Shown piece by piece: positions 24,630 through 33,246 of a stretch of 33,552 nucleotides of DNA. Source of the stretch: Bacteroidales bacterium (GTDB lineage Bacteria > Bacteroidota > Bacteroidia > Bacteroidales > JAGONC01); the NCBI GenBank assembly GCA_028716265.1, contig JAQUQD010000034.1:1-33552 (forward strand), in the 5' to 3' direction. The notes beneath the pieces are model-generated. The model did no database searches and had not been told where the DNA came from. It saw only the letters and a list, made by a program, of their open reading frames with translations. Every line of letters starts with the position of its first letter. Position 1 is the stretch's first letter. A program made the translations under genes and the position numbers.

Positions 24630-25385
24630 TTAGAGAGAAGCCTGTACGGGTAGAAAATAAAAGTTATCCTTTATGTGCCTCTCCGGATCGTAAGGGACCA
24701 GTTTTCTCCGCTGAAGGACCTTGGCAGTATAACCAAGTCTTTTCATCATGTCAATACAAAGCTGCCTTCGTTCATTTTTCCATAATTCGCAATAGATGAC
24801 AGGTTTATGGATGCCGATAAGGGTTCTGGCGCCCTCCAGCACAAAATACTCAAAATTTTCGACGTCAGCCTTGATACCAGTCACCCGAATGGATTGATCA
24901 AGGAGCTGAGGGTAGGAATCCAGCTTGTGAACAGGTACCATGAATACATCCCCTTCGCCTGCGGGGTCCGACTGATCCCCGTTAGCGATAATGTGTGTCA
25001 GACCCTGCATTCGAACGGAATGAATGACAGGCCTGACCATCCGGGCCTGGCCGTCATAATTGGCAAGAGCTGTTTCCACGATGGTAACGTTCTTCAGCCG
25101 GAAGAACCTGATCACCCTCTGGAGTGCCAGTATATTCTGAGGATCCGGTTCAAAGGCATAAATGGAGGAGGCGGGAAACCGACGGCCGAAATGAACAGTC
25201 ATGATCCCGATGTTGGCCCCTACGTCCAGGATCACCCCGCCATCGGGCAGCAGCTTCAGCATGTGCATAAAGTCCCCTTCGTCTTTTTTGTAGCGAAGAG
25301 TGTATATGGTAAACAGTGAAAAGATAAAAAGGTAGTTCTGATAGCCCAACAGAAATTGCAACACTTTTTTTATCAGCGCCTTCAT
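24630..25385 (-). CDS. FkbM-family SAM-dependent methyltransferase
   Basis: 251 residues. SAM motif I is ILDVGANIGIMTVHFG (about 52-67), followed by the acidic YAFEPDPQN loop and GIKADVENFEYFVLEGA, all characteristic of FkbM proteins, which O-methylate sugars and other small molecules. A hydrophobic stretch at the N-terminus (about 10-28) may associate with the membrane. In this context it probably methylates a glycan unit, possibly a chain-terminating cap; that is inference. It is first in the four-gene polysaccharide set. Confidence 0.87.
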   Translation of the reverse strand: MKALIKKVLQFLLGYQNYLFIFSLFTIYTLRYKKDEGDFMHMLKLLPDGGVILDVGANIGIMTVHFGRRFPASSIYAFEPDPQNILALQRVIRFFRLKNVTIVETALANYDGQARMVRPVIHSVRMQGLTHIIANGDQSDPAGEGDVFMVPVHKLDSYPQLLDQSIRVTGIKADVENFEYFVLEGARTLIGIHKPVIYCELWKNERRQLCIDMMKRLGYTAKVLQRRKLVPYDPERHIKDNFYFLPVQASL

Positions 25386-25405
25386 TAAAATTCGGATATT
25401 TGCCG

Positions 25406-25413
25406 CAAATTTA
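25406..25413 (-). promoter_or_regulatory. -7 box TAAATTTG for the polysaccharide gene set
   Basis: Exact TAnnTTTG on the minus strand, 21 bases upstream of the FkbM ATG at 25385, giving a leader of about 14 bases. No clear -33 match. Confidence 0.45.
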
Positions 25414-25464
25414 CCATAATATTTATCTATTCAGTGCATTTTTCCCCTTTAATCCGATAATGGA

Positions 25465-26610
25465 GTGAAGATCGCGGTAAATACCCGGTTGCTTATCAAG
25501 GACAAACTTGACGGCATAGGCAGGTTCACCTGTGAATCCTTCCGGCGTATCACCCAGCAGCATCCGGAGCACGATTTTTACTTTCTCTTTGACCGGCCTT
25601 ATAATGAATCCTTTGTCTTTTCGCCCAATGTTATACCCGTTGTCGTCGGCCCTCCTGCAAGGCATGTCCTTCTCTACCTTTTCTGGTTTGAGATATCCCT
25701 GCCTCATGCTCTTCAAAAGATCAAGCCTGATCTGTTCATCTCTCCCGACGGATTTTTATCACTAGCCACACGGGTGCCCTCCATGGCTGTCATCCATGAC
25801 CTGAACTTTGAATATTACCCCGGGGATCTTCCCAGGGAGGTCAGCTGGTATTACAGGCATTTCTTTCCGCGTTTTGCCAGAAAAGCACAGCGCATCGCCA
25901 CAGTTTCCAATTATTCAAAGAATGACATAACCCGGTTGTACGGCATCTCTCCGGATGTCATTGATGTGGTGTACAATGGTGCCAATGAGGTATTCCGGCC
26001 ATTGGATGAACCTGAAAAAGCGGCTGTCAGGGAAAAATACACCGGCGGGGCACCGTATTATATTTTCATTGGCGCACTTCATCCACGCAAGAACCTCTCC
26101 TCCCTTTTCAGCGCGTTTGACGTTTTCAGGCACAGGCACACTTCAGCCTGCAAACTAATGATCGTAGGATCCAGGATGTGGTGGACCAGACCCATCCGTG
26201 ATGCCTATGAATCCATGGAGCACAAAAATGACGTGATCTTCACGGGCAGGCTTGCCCTTGAAGAGCTTCACCAGGTCCTTGCATCGGCGCATGCCTTAAC
26301 ATATGTGTCGTATTTTGAAGGGTTTGGAATTCCGGTAGTAGAAGCTTTTGCCTGTCATACACCGGTCATTGCATCCAACCTTACTTCTCTGCCCGAGGTG
26401 GCAGGTGAAGCTGCACTGCTGGTGGATCCTTTTTCCATCGAACAGATTGCCGGGGCGATGGACCGCCTCTTTACTGACGAATCGCTGCGCAGGGAACTGA
26501 TCATCAAAGGGGATGAACAGGGAAAGAAGTTCAGCTGGGATAAAACAGCAGGCCGACTTTGGACTTCGATCGAGACAGTGCTTCAGGATATTCAAAAGAA
26601 TCCGTTATGA
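25465..26610 (+). CDS. Glycosyltransferase family 4
   Basis: 381-residue GT-B fold retaining glycosyltransferase. The donor-binding half shows FIGALHPRKNLSSL and the EGFGIPVVEAFACHTPVI motif (E-x7-E), then LPEVAGEAALLVDP. The acceptor-binding N-half includes the DGIGRFTCESFRRI segment. The start is GTG 25465; an ATG 5 bases upstream opens onto an immediate TGA. It is divergent from FkbM and overlaps purD by 4 bases (ATGA, 26607-26610). The likely role is glycan assembly for the adjacent polysaccharide locus; sugar and acceptor are unknown. Confidence 0.9.
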   Translation: MKIAVNTRLLIKDKLDGIGRFTCESFRRITQQHPEHDFYFLFDRPYNESFVFSPNVIPVVVGPPARHVLLYLFWFEISLPHALQKIKPDLFISPDGFLSLATRVPSMAVIHDLNFEYYPGDLPREVSWYYRHFFPRFARKAQRIATVSNYSKNDITRLYGISPDVIDVVYNGANEVFRPLDEPEKAAVREKYTGGAPYYIFIGALHPRKNLSSLFSAFDVFRHRHTSACKLMIVGSRMWWTRPIRDAYESMEHKNDVIFTGRLALEELHQVLASAHALTYVSYFEGFGIPVVEAFACHTPVIASNLTSLPEVAGEAALLVDPFSIEQIAGAMDRLFTDESLRRELIIKGDEQGKKFSWDKTAGRLWTSIETVLQDIQKNPL

Positions 26611-27893
26611 ATATTTTGCTGTTAGGTTCAGGAGGGCGCGAACATGCCCTTGCGTGGAAAATCGCAAAAAGCAAACAGCTCTCCAGGCTTTACATAGCGC
26701 CAGGCAATGCGGGGACCAATGATGTGGGGACCAACGTGGCCATTTCCGCCGACGACTTTGAGCAGGTGGCAGAATTCGTCCACCGTCACGCCATCCATAT
26801 GGTGGTGGTTGGGCCGGAAGCTCCTCTGGTTTACGGGATCGTTGACTTCCTTGAAAAACATCCGCTTACCCGCCAGGTGATGGTCATCGGGCCACCTGCT
26901 GCAGGGGCGCGTCTGGAAGGCAGCAAGGTGTTCGCCAAGGAATTTATGCGCCGGCATGGGATACCCACCGCAGCCAGTGAACGATTCGGCAGGGACACAC
27001 TGCAGGATGCCCGTTCGTTCATTGGCAGCCGCAGGTCACCCTTCGTGCTGAAGGCAGATGGACTGGCTGCAGGGAAAGGAGTGCTGATATGCCATCACAG
27101 GGAGGAAGCCCTGGCCGGACTGGATGAAATGCTGGTGCATGACCGGTTCGGAAAAGCCGGGCACCAGGTGCTGATCGAAGAGTTCCTCACCGGTATAGAG
27201 CTTTCCGCCTTCGTCATCACCGACGGAAAAGAGTACAGAATTCTACCGGAAGCCAAGGATTACAAACGAATCGGCGACGGGGATACCGGACCCAACACAG
27301 GCGGCATGGGATCGGTCTCTCCTGTCCCGTTCGCAGATGACACGTTCAGGGAAAAGGTGGAGAGACAGGTTATCCTTCCTACCATCCGCGGACTTCAGCA
27401 AGAGAATATTCCTTTCAAAGGATTTCTTTTTTTTGGCCTGATGAATGTGGGAGGTGAACCTTATCTGATCGAATATAATGTCAGGATGGGCGACCCGGAG
27501 GCAGAGGTGATCATGCCCCGCATTAAAAATGATCTTCTGGAATTGTTCGAGGCCACCTACACCGGCAGGCTCAGGGAGATGACCGTACGGATCGATCCCC
27601 GCGTCTGTACAGCGGTTATCCTGGCTTCGGCAGGTTACCCCGGAGCCTACGAAAAAGGAAAACGCATACTGAATATGGACAAAATCGCAGGGAGCTTTGT
27701 CTTCCATGCGGGTACCGCAAGGGATCCCCGGTCAGGGGATATCGTCACCAGCGGGGGAAGAGTGCTGGCAGTATCCAGCCTTGGAAAAGACCTCAAAGAA
27801 GCACTGGGAATATCTTATGAGAACTCACGGCTCATTGCCTTTGAGGGCAAGTATTTCAGGAACGATATCGGAAATGACTTACTTATTGACTGA
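26607..27893 (+). CDS. purD: Phosphoribosylamine-glycine ligase (GAR synthetase)
   Basis: Second step of de novo purine synthesis: 5-phosphoribosylamine + glycine + ATP to GAR. N-terminal MNILLLGSGGREHALAW is the family signature. ATP-grasp elements follow: FVLKADGLAAGKGVLI, EDYKR-like EAKDYKRIGDGDTGPNTGGMG, and EYNVRMGDPEAEVIMPR. 428 residues is normal. The frame extends upstream to 26559 inside the glycosyltransferase, but ATG 26607 matches the conserved N-terminus. Translation is coupled to the glycosyltransferase by ATGA. Confidence 0.97.
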   Translation: MNILLLGSGGREHALAWKIAKSKQLSRLYIAPGNAGTNDVGTNVAISADDFEQVAEFVHRHAIHMVVVGPEAPLVYGIVDFLEKHPLTRQVMVIGPPAAGARLEGSKVFAKEFMRRHGIPTAASERFGRDTLQDARSFIGSRRSPFVLKADGLAAGKGVLICHHREEALAGLDEMLVHDRFGKAGHQVLIEEFLTGIELSAFVITDGKEYRILPEAKDYKRIGDGDTGPNTGGMGSVSPVPFADDTFREKVERQVILPTIRGLQQENIPFKGFLFFGLMNVGGEPYLIEYNVRMGDPEAEVIMPRIKNDLLELFEATYTGRLREMTVRIDPRVCTAVILASAGYPGAYEKGKRILNMDKIAGSFVFHAGTARDPRSGDIVTSGGRVLAVSSLGKDLKEALGISYENSRLIAFEGKYFRNDIGNDLLID

Positions 27894-27898
27894 ATGAG

Positions 27899-28909
27899 AT
27901 GATCATCCATTTTCATAAAAAGCCGTTCAATTCCCAGCTGTTTATCTTCATCTTTTTTATTCTGTTGCTGTGGGTGGATGCCATGATCTTTCCCATAGGG
28001 CCTGTTTCCCTGTCCTATCAGACTCCTCTTTATACCGGCCTGACTATCCTTCTTCAAAAGATCCCTGTCCGGCTCAATGTCGTATTTGCCTTCCTGCTCG
28101 TTGCCATACAGGCGGTGATCATTAACTCATCGCTGATCAACCACAAGATCATCACACGGAATACACTGCTCCCCTTTCTGATCTATTTCGTCCTGATGAG
28201 CTATTCACCCGATGTTCAGACTGTACATCCTGTATTGATTGCCAACCTGTTCCTGATCCTTGCGCTGAACCTGAACCTGAGCATTTACCTTAAACCGGAA
28301 CCATATAAAGAAATTTTCAACAGCACCTTCTTCATTTCACTTGCATCCCTCTTCTACCTGCCCGCTCTGGTCTTCCTGATTCTGGTATGGATCAGTCTTC
28401 TGGTATACCGCATCTCCTCGCTCCGTGAATGGATCATTACCATTAGCGGACTGCTTGCCCCATACCTCTTCATCGCCTTCTATTATTACTGGACCGACTC
28501 TTTTGGAGTATTCCTCCAGGATTATATCGGGAGCATGTTCGGGTTTCACCCGTTTCATATTGCCTTTACAAAACCATTGCTGGGAGAGACTTATATCCTC
28601 CTGGGTGTGATCATGGCTATGCTGCTGATCATCGGTTTTGTCAAGATCTCACTTGAAACGACCGAGAAGGTCATCACGGTAAGAAAGAGAATGAATGTGA
28701 TCATCTTCTGGGTTTTCATTACCTTGGTTAGCTTCCTCTGGGCATCCGATCATTTGCTGATTCATGCCTGTATGCTGGCTATCCCAGCCTGCATACTGAT
28801 TTCGTACTTCTTTTCTGGCATCCGGCGTATTGCTGTTGCCGAGATATTTTTCACCATGATCATCCTTCTGATCGCTGTCATCAAGTTGTTGAACAGGCTT
28901 GAAGCATAA
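27899..28909 (+). CDS. DUF6427-like integral membrane protein
   Basis: 336 residues with about 9-10 hydrophobic segments and no catalytic motif I can see. The N-terminal MIIHFHKKPFNSQLFIFIFF and the SYSPDVQTVHPVLIANLFL region resemble a Bacteroidota membrane family that I recall as DUF6427. Function is unknown. It follows purD by 5 bases and precedes rnhB by 8 bases, so it is co-transcribed. Confidence 0.7.
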   Translation: MIIHFHKKPFNSQLFIFIFFILLLWVDAMIFPIGPVSLSYQTPLYTGLTILLQKIPVRLNVVFAFLLVAIQAVIINSSLINHKIITRNTLLPFLIYFVLMSYSPDVQTVHPVLIANLFLILALNLNLSIYLKPEPYKEIFNSTFFISLASLFYLPALVFLILVWISLLVYRISSLREWIITISGLLAPYLFIAFYYYWTDSFGVFLQDYIGSMFGFHPFHIAFTKPLLGETYILLGVIMAMLLIIGFVKISLETTEKVITVRKRMNVIIFWVFITLVSFLWASDHLLIHACMLAIPACILISYFFSGIRRIAVAEIFFTMIILLIAVIKLLNRLEA

Positions 28910-28917
28910 AACACCGG

Positions 28918-29520
28918 ATGATGCTGATCCGACATTATAAAAAAGGGCTTCTGGAGGCAGGCTGTGATGAGGCAGGACGGGGCTGCCTGGCCGGACCCGT
29001 ATTCGCAGCAGCAGTGATCCTGCCGGAAGGATTCACTCATTCCATGCTGAACGATTCCAAAAAGCTTTCTCCATTATGGCGCTCACGCCTTTATGATGTC
29101 ATCTGCGCCGAAGCTGTCGCCTGGTCGGTGGCCTTTGCCACACCACAGGAGATCGACCGGATGAACATCCTTCAGGCCTCCTTCCTGGCCATGCACAGGG
29201 CAATCCATTCACTGACCGTTAAGCCCGGATTTTTACTGATCGATGGCAACCGGTTTAACAAATATGATGACATTCCGTATGTTTGCATCATCAAAGGCGA
29301 CAGTAAATATATGTCCATCGCTGCAGCCTCTGTTCTTGCCAAAGTAAGCAGGGACAGGTACATGATCTCGGAACACGACAAGTATCCTGACTACAGGTGG
29401 GATCTCAATAAAGGTTACCCCACCCCCCTACATAAAAAAGCCATCAGTGAACTAGGACTTTCCCCTGAGCACAGACTCACATTTCGATGCAACGAACAAC
29501 TTAGATTCAAATTCCAATAG
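28918..29520 (+). CDS. rnhB: Ribonuclease HII
   Basis: Cleaves the RNA strand of RNA-DNA hybrids and single ribonucleotides in DNA. GCDEAGRG supplies D17/E18. LNDSKKLS, LLIDGN and the KGDSKYMSIAAASVLAKVSRD block follow, with DLNKGYPTPLHKKAI near the C-terminus. 200 residues is normal. Tandem ATGs at 28918 and 28921 are both possible. The stop TAG overlaps the GTG start of the next gene by one base (TAGTG). Confidence 0.96.
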   Translation: MMLIRHYKKGLLEAGCDEAGRGCLAGPVFAAAVILPEGFTHSMLNDSKKLSPLWRSRLYDVICAEAVAWSVAFATPQEIDRMNILQASFLAMHRAIHSLTVKPGFLLIDGNRFNKYDDIPYVCIIKGDSKYMSIAAASVLAKVSRDRYMISEHDKYPDYRWDLNKGYPTPLHKKAISELGLSPEHRLTFRCNEQLRFKFQ

Positions 29521-32255
29521 TGCCTCCGATCTTAAAAAAAATACTGCCCTACGTCGCCGGTTTTCTCCTGGCTGTGATCCTCCTAGTCGCCATCCATCGG
29601 ATCTTTTTCAGGTCAGCTCCGTCAAGGGGGAGTGAAGAGATATTACGGATGGTGCCTGCGGATGCGGTGTGCATCATCGAATCTTCCAAGCCGGCGGACA
29701 TGCTGAAAGGGATCAGACAGACATCCATGTGGAAGGATTTCATGAAGATCAGAGAAATCCGCAGCAGCGAGACGCTCTTTATGAGAACGGACACGATGTT
29801 GACACTTTACCGGAATCTAAAGAAAACCATGTCAGAATACCCTGCTGTTGCAGGGATCCATATGGCAGCGGACAGCACTCCCTGCGTGCTTCTCATCCTT
29901 GAGGTCCCATCAAGAATACAACGTACCGCATGGCACCGTTTTTTGGATGATATGGCTGAGGGGAGGGAGAAGGCCTCAGCCAGGCACCTGGGGAAAAAAA
30001 TTCACATCATAAAAAATACGTCAGGCACGGGTGGCTTTTACTATACCTACCTGAAAAATTATTTGCTCGCCAGCAATGATTCCGCTCTTCTCTGCCAGAT
30101 CATGGAGCAGACCGGCAGCGGGAACCAAACACCTGCCGATGATCCATCCTTCATTAAAGTGATGGCCACAACAGGAAAAAAGGTGAACACACACCTCTTC
30201 CTCAATCATTCCAGAATGAAAATGGCTTTGCCCACACTCTTTGGAAAGGGTCTGCATGGCCTCACAGACAGCCCTTATTTTCCTGACGGCTGGTCGGCAT
30301 TCGATGTGACCGTTAAAAACAATGAGTGCATCCTCAGCGGGTTCACCGCTCTGAGTGACCCATCCGGTCCCTTCAATATGCTTTTTCATGCAACAGATCC
30401 TTCAGATATTTCCATCCAACGGATCCTGCCATTTAACACCGTTTTCAGCATCCAGGCCTGCACCGGGGATTTCAGGAATTTTTTCGGGAAGATAAGAAGC
30501 ATCCGAGGAATGGGTGACACATTGTTTACAACAACCGTCCGGTCGCTACGGGATCCCACAGTCAGCATTGACCTTGAAAAAAGGATCGAATCCATGGCAG
30601 GTCCAGAGATATGCCTAGCCTTCACCGGCTCTGTAATATCCTCACATGAGCAGAACACCTACATCATTCTCCGTTCGTCGCAGATGGAAACCAGCCTTGT
30701 CAGCCTTGACCTGCTTTCGGATCCGGATAAAAATGCGACGATGCAGCTGGGTCAGCACATAATCCGGAGACTGATCATCCCCAATCCCTTTGTCTGTCTG
30801 TTTTATGATTCACTTAAGCACCATAACCGGATGGAATGGTTCACCACCCTTGATGATTATATAGTCTTCGGGGAAACAAAGGCAAGCGTTCATCGATTCC
30901 TCAGCTATTACCTTTCGGGAAGGACAATGACCGGCGATCCTTCCCGGTCGGCATACCTGGATTATTTCCCCGAAAGATCCAACCTTTCGTTCAACATCAA
31001 TGCGCGGTTCGCAGGAGATGACCTGTTGGAGTTCCTGGATGATTCCGTGAGATCCTTCGTACTCCTCCACAAAGACCTGCTCAGTCGTTTTGAAGGCCTG
31101 GGAGTTCATTTCATGGCCATGAATGATATGTTCTATACGACTGTGCACCTGAATTACAATCCTTCCTTTGTCGGGGAGTCGCCCTATGTGTGGAAAGTCA
31201 GACTGGATGGCCCCATCATCAAGGGACCCCTGCTAATTGATAATCCTGTTACGGGTAAGGGAAATGTGGTCGTTTTTGATCAAACCGATCAAATGGTGCT
31301 GATCGACGAAAATGGGGTGATCCGGTGGAAAAGAAAACTCAGCAGCAATGTTCTGAGCGATGTTTTCCGGGTCGACCAGGGGCATGATCATCAACCTCGC
31401 CTGCTCTTTAATACGACCGATTCGATCTATCTCTTAGACCTCGAAGGCCGGTTAGCTTCGGGTTATCCTCTGGCGGTGCCTGCAGGTGCGGGTAACGGGC
31501 TGACGGTACTGGATTACGCGAACGACCGGACCTACAGGATCATCCTTGCGACCAAAGACCGGAAAATACTCAACCTGGATATCTCAGGCAATCCGGTGAA
31601 GGGGTGGAACAACCCTCCCATTGGAGCGGATCTGACCAGCCCGGTACAGCATGTTGTGGCTGCGGGAAAGGATTACCTTATCTTCTCACAAAAGGACGGA
31701 AAAGTGCTGATGACCGACCGTAAAGGGAACGTACGGCTGAGACCTGATAAATCGTTCCACCATTCTGACCATGCGGATTTCTATCCGGATGCTGACCGCC
31801 TGCACGGGATCATGTACAGCACCGATGTCAATGGCAACGTGGTCTTTGTCACAGGCACGGGCGCCACGAAAAAGGTCAGTGTCGGCGATTACCTGCCCGA
31901 TCATTTTTTCCTGTCTGAAGATTTCAACATGGATAAGAAAGCGGACTTCATCTTCCTGGATAAGAATCGCATATCCGTCCATTCCCAAAACCGGAAACTG
32001 ATCGCGGAAGTACCCTTTCCGGAAGTGATCAGTCATCCGCCGGCGGTGTTTGTTCTCCCCGCCCGCAGTACATACCTTGGATTCTATTCCGGTGAGTCAG
32101 GAACTATTTATTTGCTTTCAAAGGAAGGCTTTGCGGACTGGGTGAAGGATATCAAAAGCGACCGTCCCTTCCAGATCGGGTACCTTGACAATCGAGTATC
32201 CCTTCATTTGATCGCCGGTTACAGGGACGAAGTTTTCAACTATCTGTTTGAATGA
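29520..32255 (+). CDS. Membrane-anchored 911-residue protein with propeller-like C-terminus, unknown function
   Basis: Starts with GTG 29520, overlapping the rnhB stop. One N-terminal transmembrane anchor (about 9-29), with the rest probably periplasmic. Residues about 35-560 form a large region beginning EEILRMVPADAVCIIESSKP, reminiscent of DUF3352-like proteins, though I would not assign it firmly. Residues about 580-911 contain six or so units of the form (I/V)-x-L-x-D-x-x-G (MVLIDENGVIRW, IYLLDLEGRLASG, ILNLDISGNPVKG, VLMTDRKGNVR, IYLLSKEGFADW), as in PQQ/WD-type beta-propellers. Such propellers usually mediate binding or scaffold assembly. No catalytic residues can be named. Confidence 0.75.
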   Translation: MPPILKKILPYVAGFLLAVILLVAIHRIFFRSAPSRGSEEILRMVPADAVCIIESSKPADMLKGIRQTSMWKDFMKIREIRSSETLFMRTDTMLTLYRNLKKTMSEYPAVAGIHMAADSTPCVLLILEVPSRIQRTAWHRFLDDMAEGREKASARHLGKKIHIIKNTSGTGGFYYTYLKNYLLASNDSALLCQIMEQTGSGNQTPADDPSFIKVMATTGKKVNTHLFLNHSRMKMALPTLFGKGLHGLTDSPYFPDGWSAFDVTVKNNECILSGFTALSDPSGPFNMLFHATDPSDISIQRILPFNTVFSIQACTGDFRNFFGKIRSIRGMGDTLFTTTVRSLRDPTVSIDLEKRIESMAGPEICLAFTGSVISSHEQNTYIILRSSQMETSLVSLDLLSDPDKNATMQLGQHIIRRLIIPNPFVCLFYDSLKHHNRMEWFTTLDDYIVFGETKASVHRFLSYYLSGRTMTGDPSRSAYLDYFPERSNLSFNINARFAGDDLLEFLDDSVRSFVLLHKDLLSRFEGLGVHFMAMNDMFYTTVHLNYNPSFVGESPYVWKVRLDGPIIKGPLLIDNPVTGKGNVVVFDQTDQMVLIDENGVIRWKRKLSSNVLSDVFRVDQGHDHQPRLLFNTTDSIYLLDLEGRLASGYPLAVPAGAGNGLTVLDYANDRTYRIILATKDRKILNLDISGNPVKGWNNPPIGADLTSPVQHVVAAGKDYLIFSQKDGKVLMTDRKGNVRLRPDKSFHHSDHADFYPDADRLHGIMYSTDVNGNVVFVTGTGATKKVSVGDYLPDHFFLSEDFNMDKKADFIFLDKNRISVHSQNRKLIAEVPFPEVISHPPAVFVLPARSTYLGFYSGESGTIYLLSKEGFADWVKDIKSDRPFQIGYLDNRVSLHLIAGYRDEVFNYLFE

Positions 32256-32262
32256 TCACCTG

Positions 32263-33246
32263 TTAAGGCAGGGGGACATCTTTATTCAAGCGTATGAGCT
32301 GTCCTTCGGTGAGAGGGGTGCCTTTCCGCATCCCGTTCATCCTGTATAATGCTTTTGAACGCACTGCATAGTGCTGACCAATATCATGCATGGTCTGCCA
32401 GTGCATGATCACATGGTAATCATAGGGTGATTTTTTCTTTTTTCGTTCGATGTAGATGATCTGTCCATCATAAGGAGCGCCTCTTTTCGGGAGTTCGTTG
32501 TATTTTGGGATCTGGTAGGAGTATATGTTGAAGTCGCTGGCAATTTTGTAATACGAATCATTCTTCCTGGCCAGGATGAGCTTCACTCCATTGTTTTGAT
32601 AGATCCTGCGAAAAGTTAAATAGAAGCTTTCCGACGGAATGCTGTCCACCGCTTTCTCAAGGAATGCCATCATAGTATCTGTCTGGATCTCAGATCCGTT
32701 AACAATTAGCACCTTGTTGGGGATGTACTGGTCGTCGAGAATAAAGAGGGAATGCTCCTCAATGATTTTGATCAGCCGGTTGGCATATTCAGGATTGGTG
32801 GCATAACCGGCCGTTTTCAATCCCTTCGCCCAGCCCCTGTAATCCTTGATATCAAGGTCGAACAGGAACCTGTACCTTTCGCGCGAGGTAAGAAATAATG
32901 AATGATCGACATAAGATTCATAGGGAGAGTCATATTTGCGGAAGCATTCGTCCTTTTCATCGTCATCCTTGAAATAGGTCTTTCCGGTCCAATCGTTCTT
33001 GCATTTGATCCCGAAATGATTGTTGGCCAGCCGTGCAAGCTCGCTGTTACCGTTGTCGGTTTCCAGCAGGCCCTGGGCAAGGGTGATGCTTGCAGGTATC
33101 CGGTACAGGTTCATCTCGTTGATAGCGATGACCTTGTATTTCCTGATATAATCCTCGGCCGACATTCTTTCCCAGGCCTGGGAAAGTACCTGGGCCGGCA
33201 AAAGGATCAGGCTCAAAAAAACGATCAGCAGGCCGAACTTCATCAT
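32263..33246 (-). CDS. Glucosaminidase (GH73/FlgJ-like) with LysM-like C-terminus
   Basis: Peptidoglycan hydrolase of the endo-beta-N-acetylglucosaminidase type. Signal peptide at 1-23 (ending QVLSQ). Catalytic domain about 30-170: ITLAQGLLETDNGNSELA with E62 as the likely acid, NNHFGIKCKNDW, SYVDHSLFL, GLKTAGYATNPEYANRLI. Residues about 275-325 resemble a LysM module (MHDIGQHYAVRSKALYRMNG, LTEGQLIRL), binding GlcNAc in the wall. 327 residues. It converges with the 911-residue gene, 7 bases between stops, and has its own -7 box. Confidence 0.92.
   Translation of the reverse strand: MMKFGLLIVFLSLILLPAQVLSQAWERMSAEDYIRKYKVIAINEMNLYRIPASITLAQGLLETDNGNSELARLANNHFGIKCKNDWTGKTYFKDDDEKDECFRKYDSPYESYVDHSLFLTSRERYRFLFDLDIKDYRGWAKGLKTAGYATNPEYANRLIKIIEEHSLFILDDQYIPNKVLIVNGSEIQTDTMMAFLEKAVDSIPSESFYLTFRRIYQNNGVKLILARKNDSYYKIASDFNIYSYQIPKYNELPKRGAPYDGQIIYIERKKKKSPYDYHVIMHWQTMHDIGQHYAVRSKALYRMNGMRKGTPLTEGQLIRLNKDVPLP

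Noticed and set aside
26559..26606. Upstream start for purD
   Set aside because: Lies inside the glycosyltransferase; the conserved PurD N-terminus begins at 26607.
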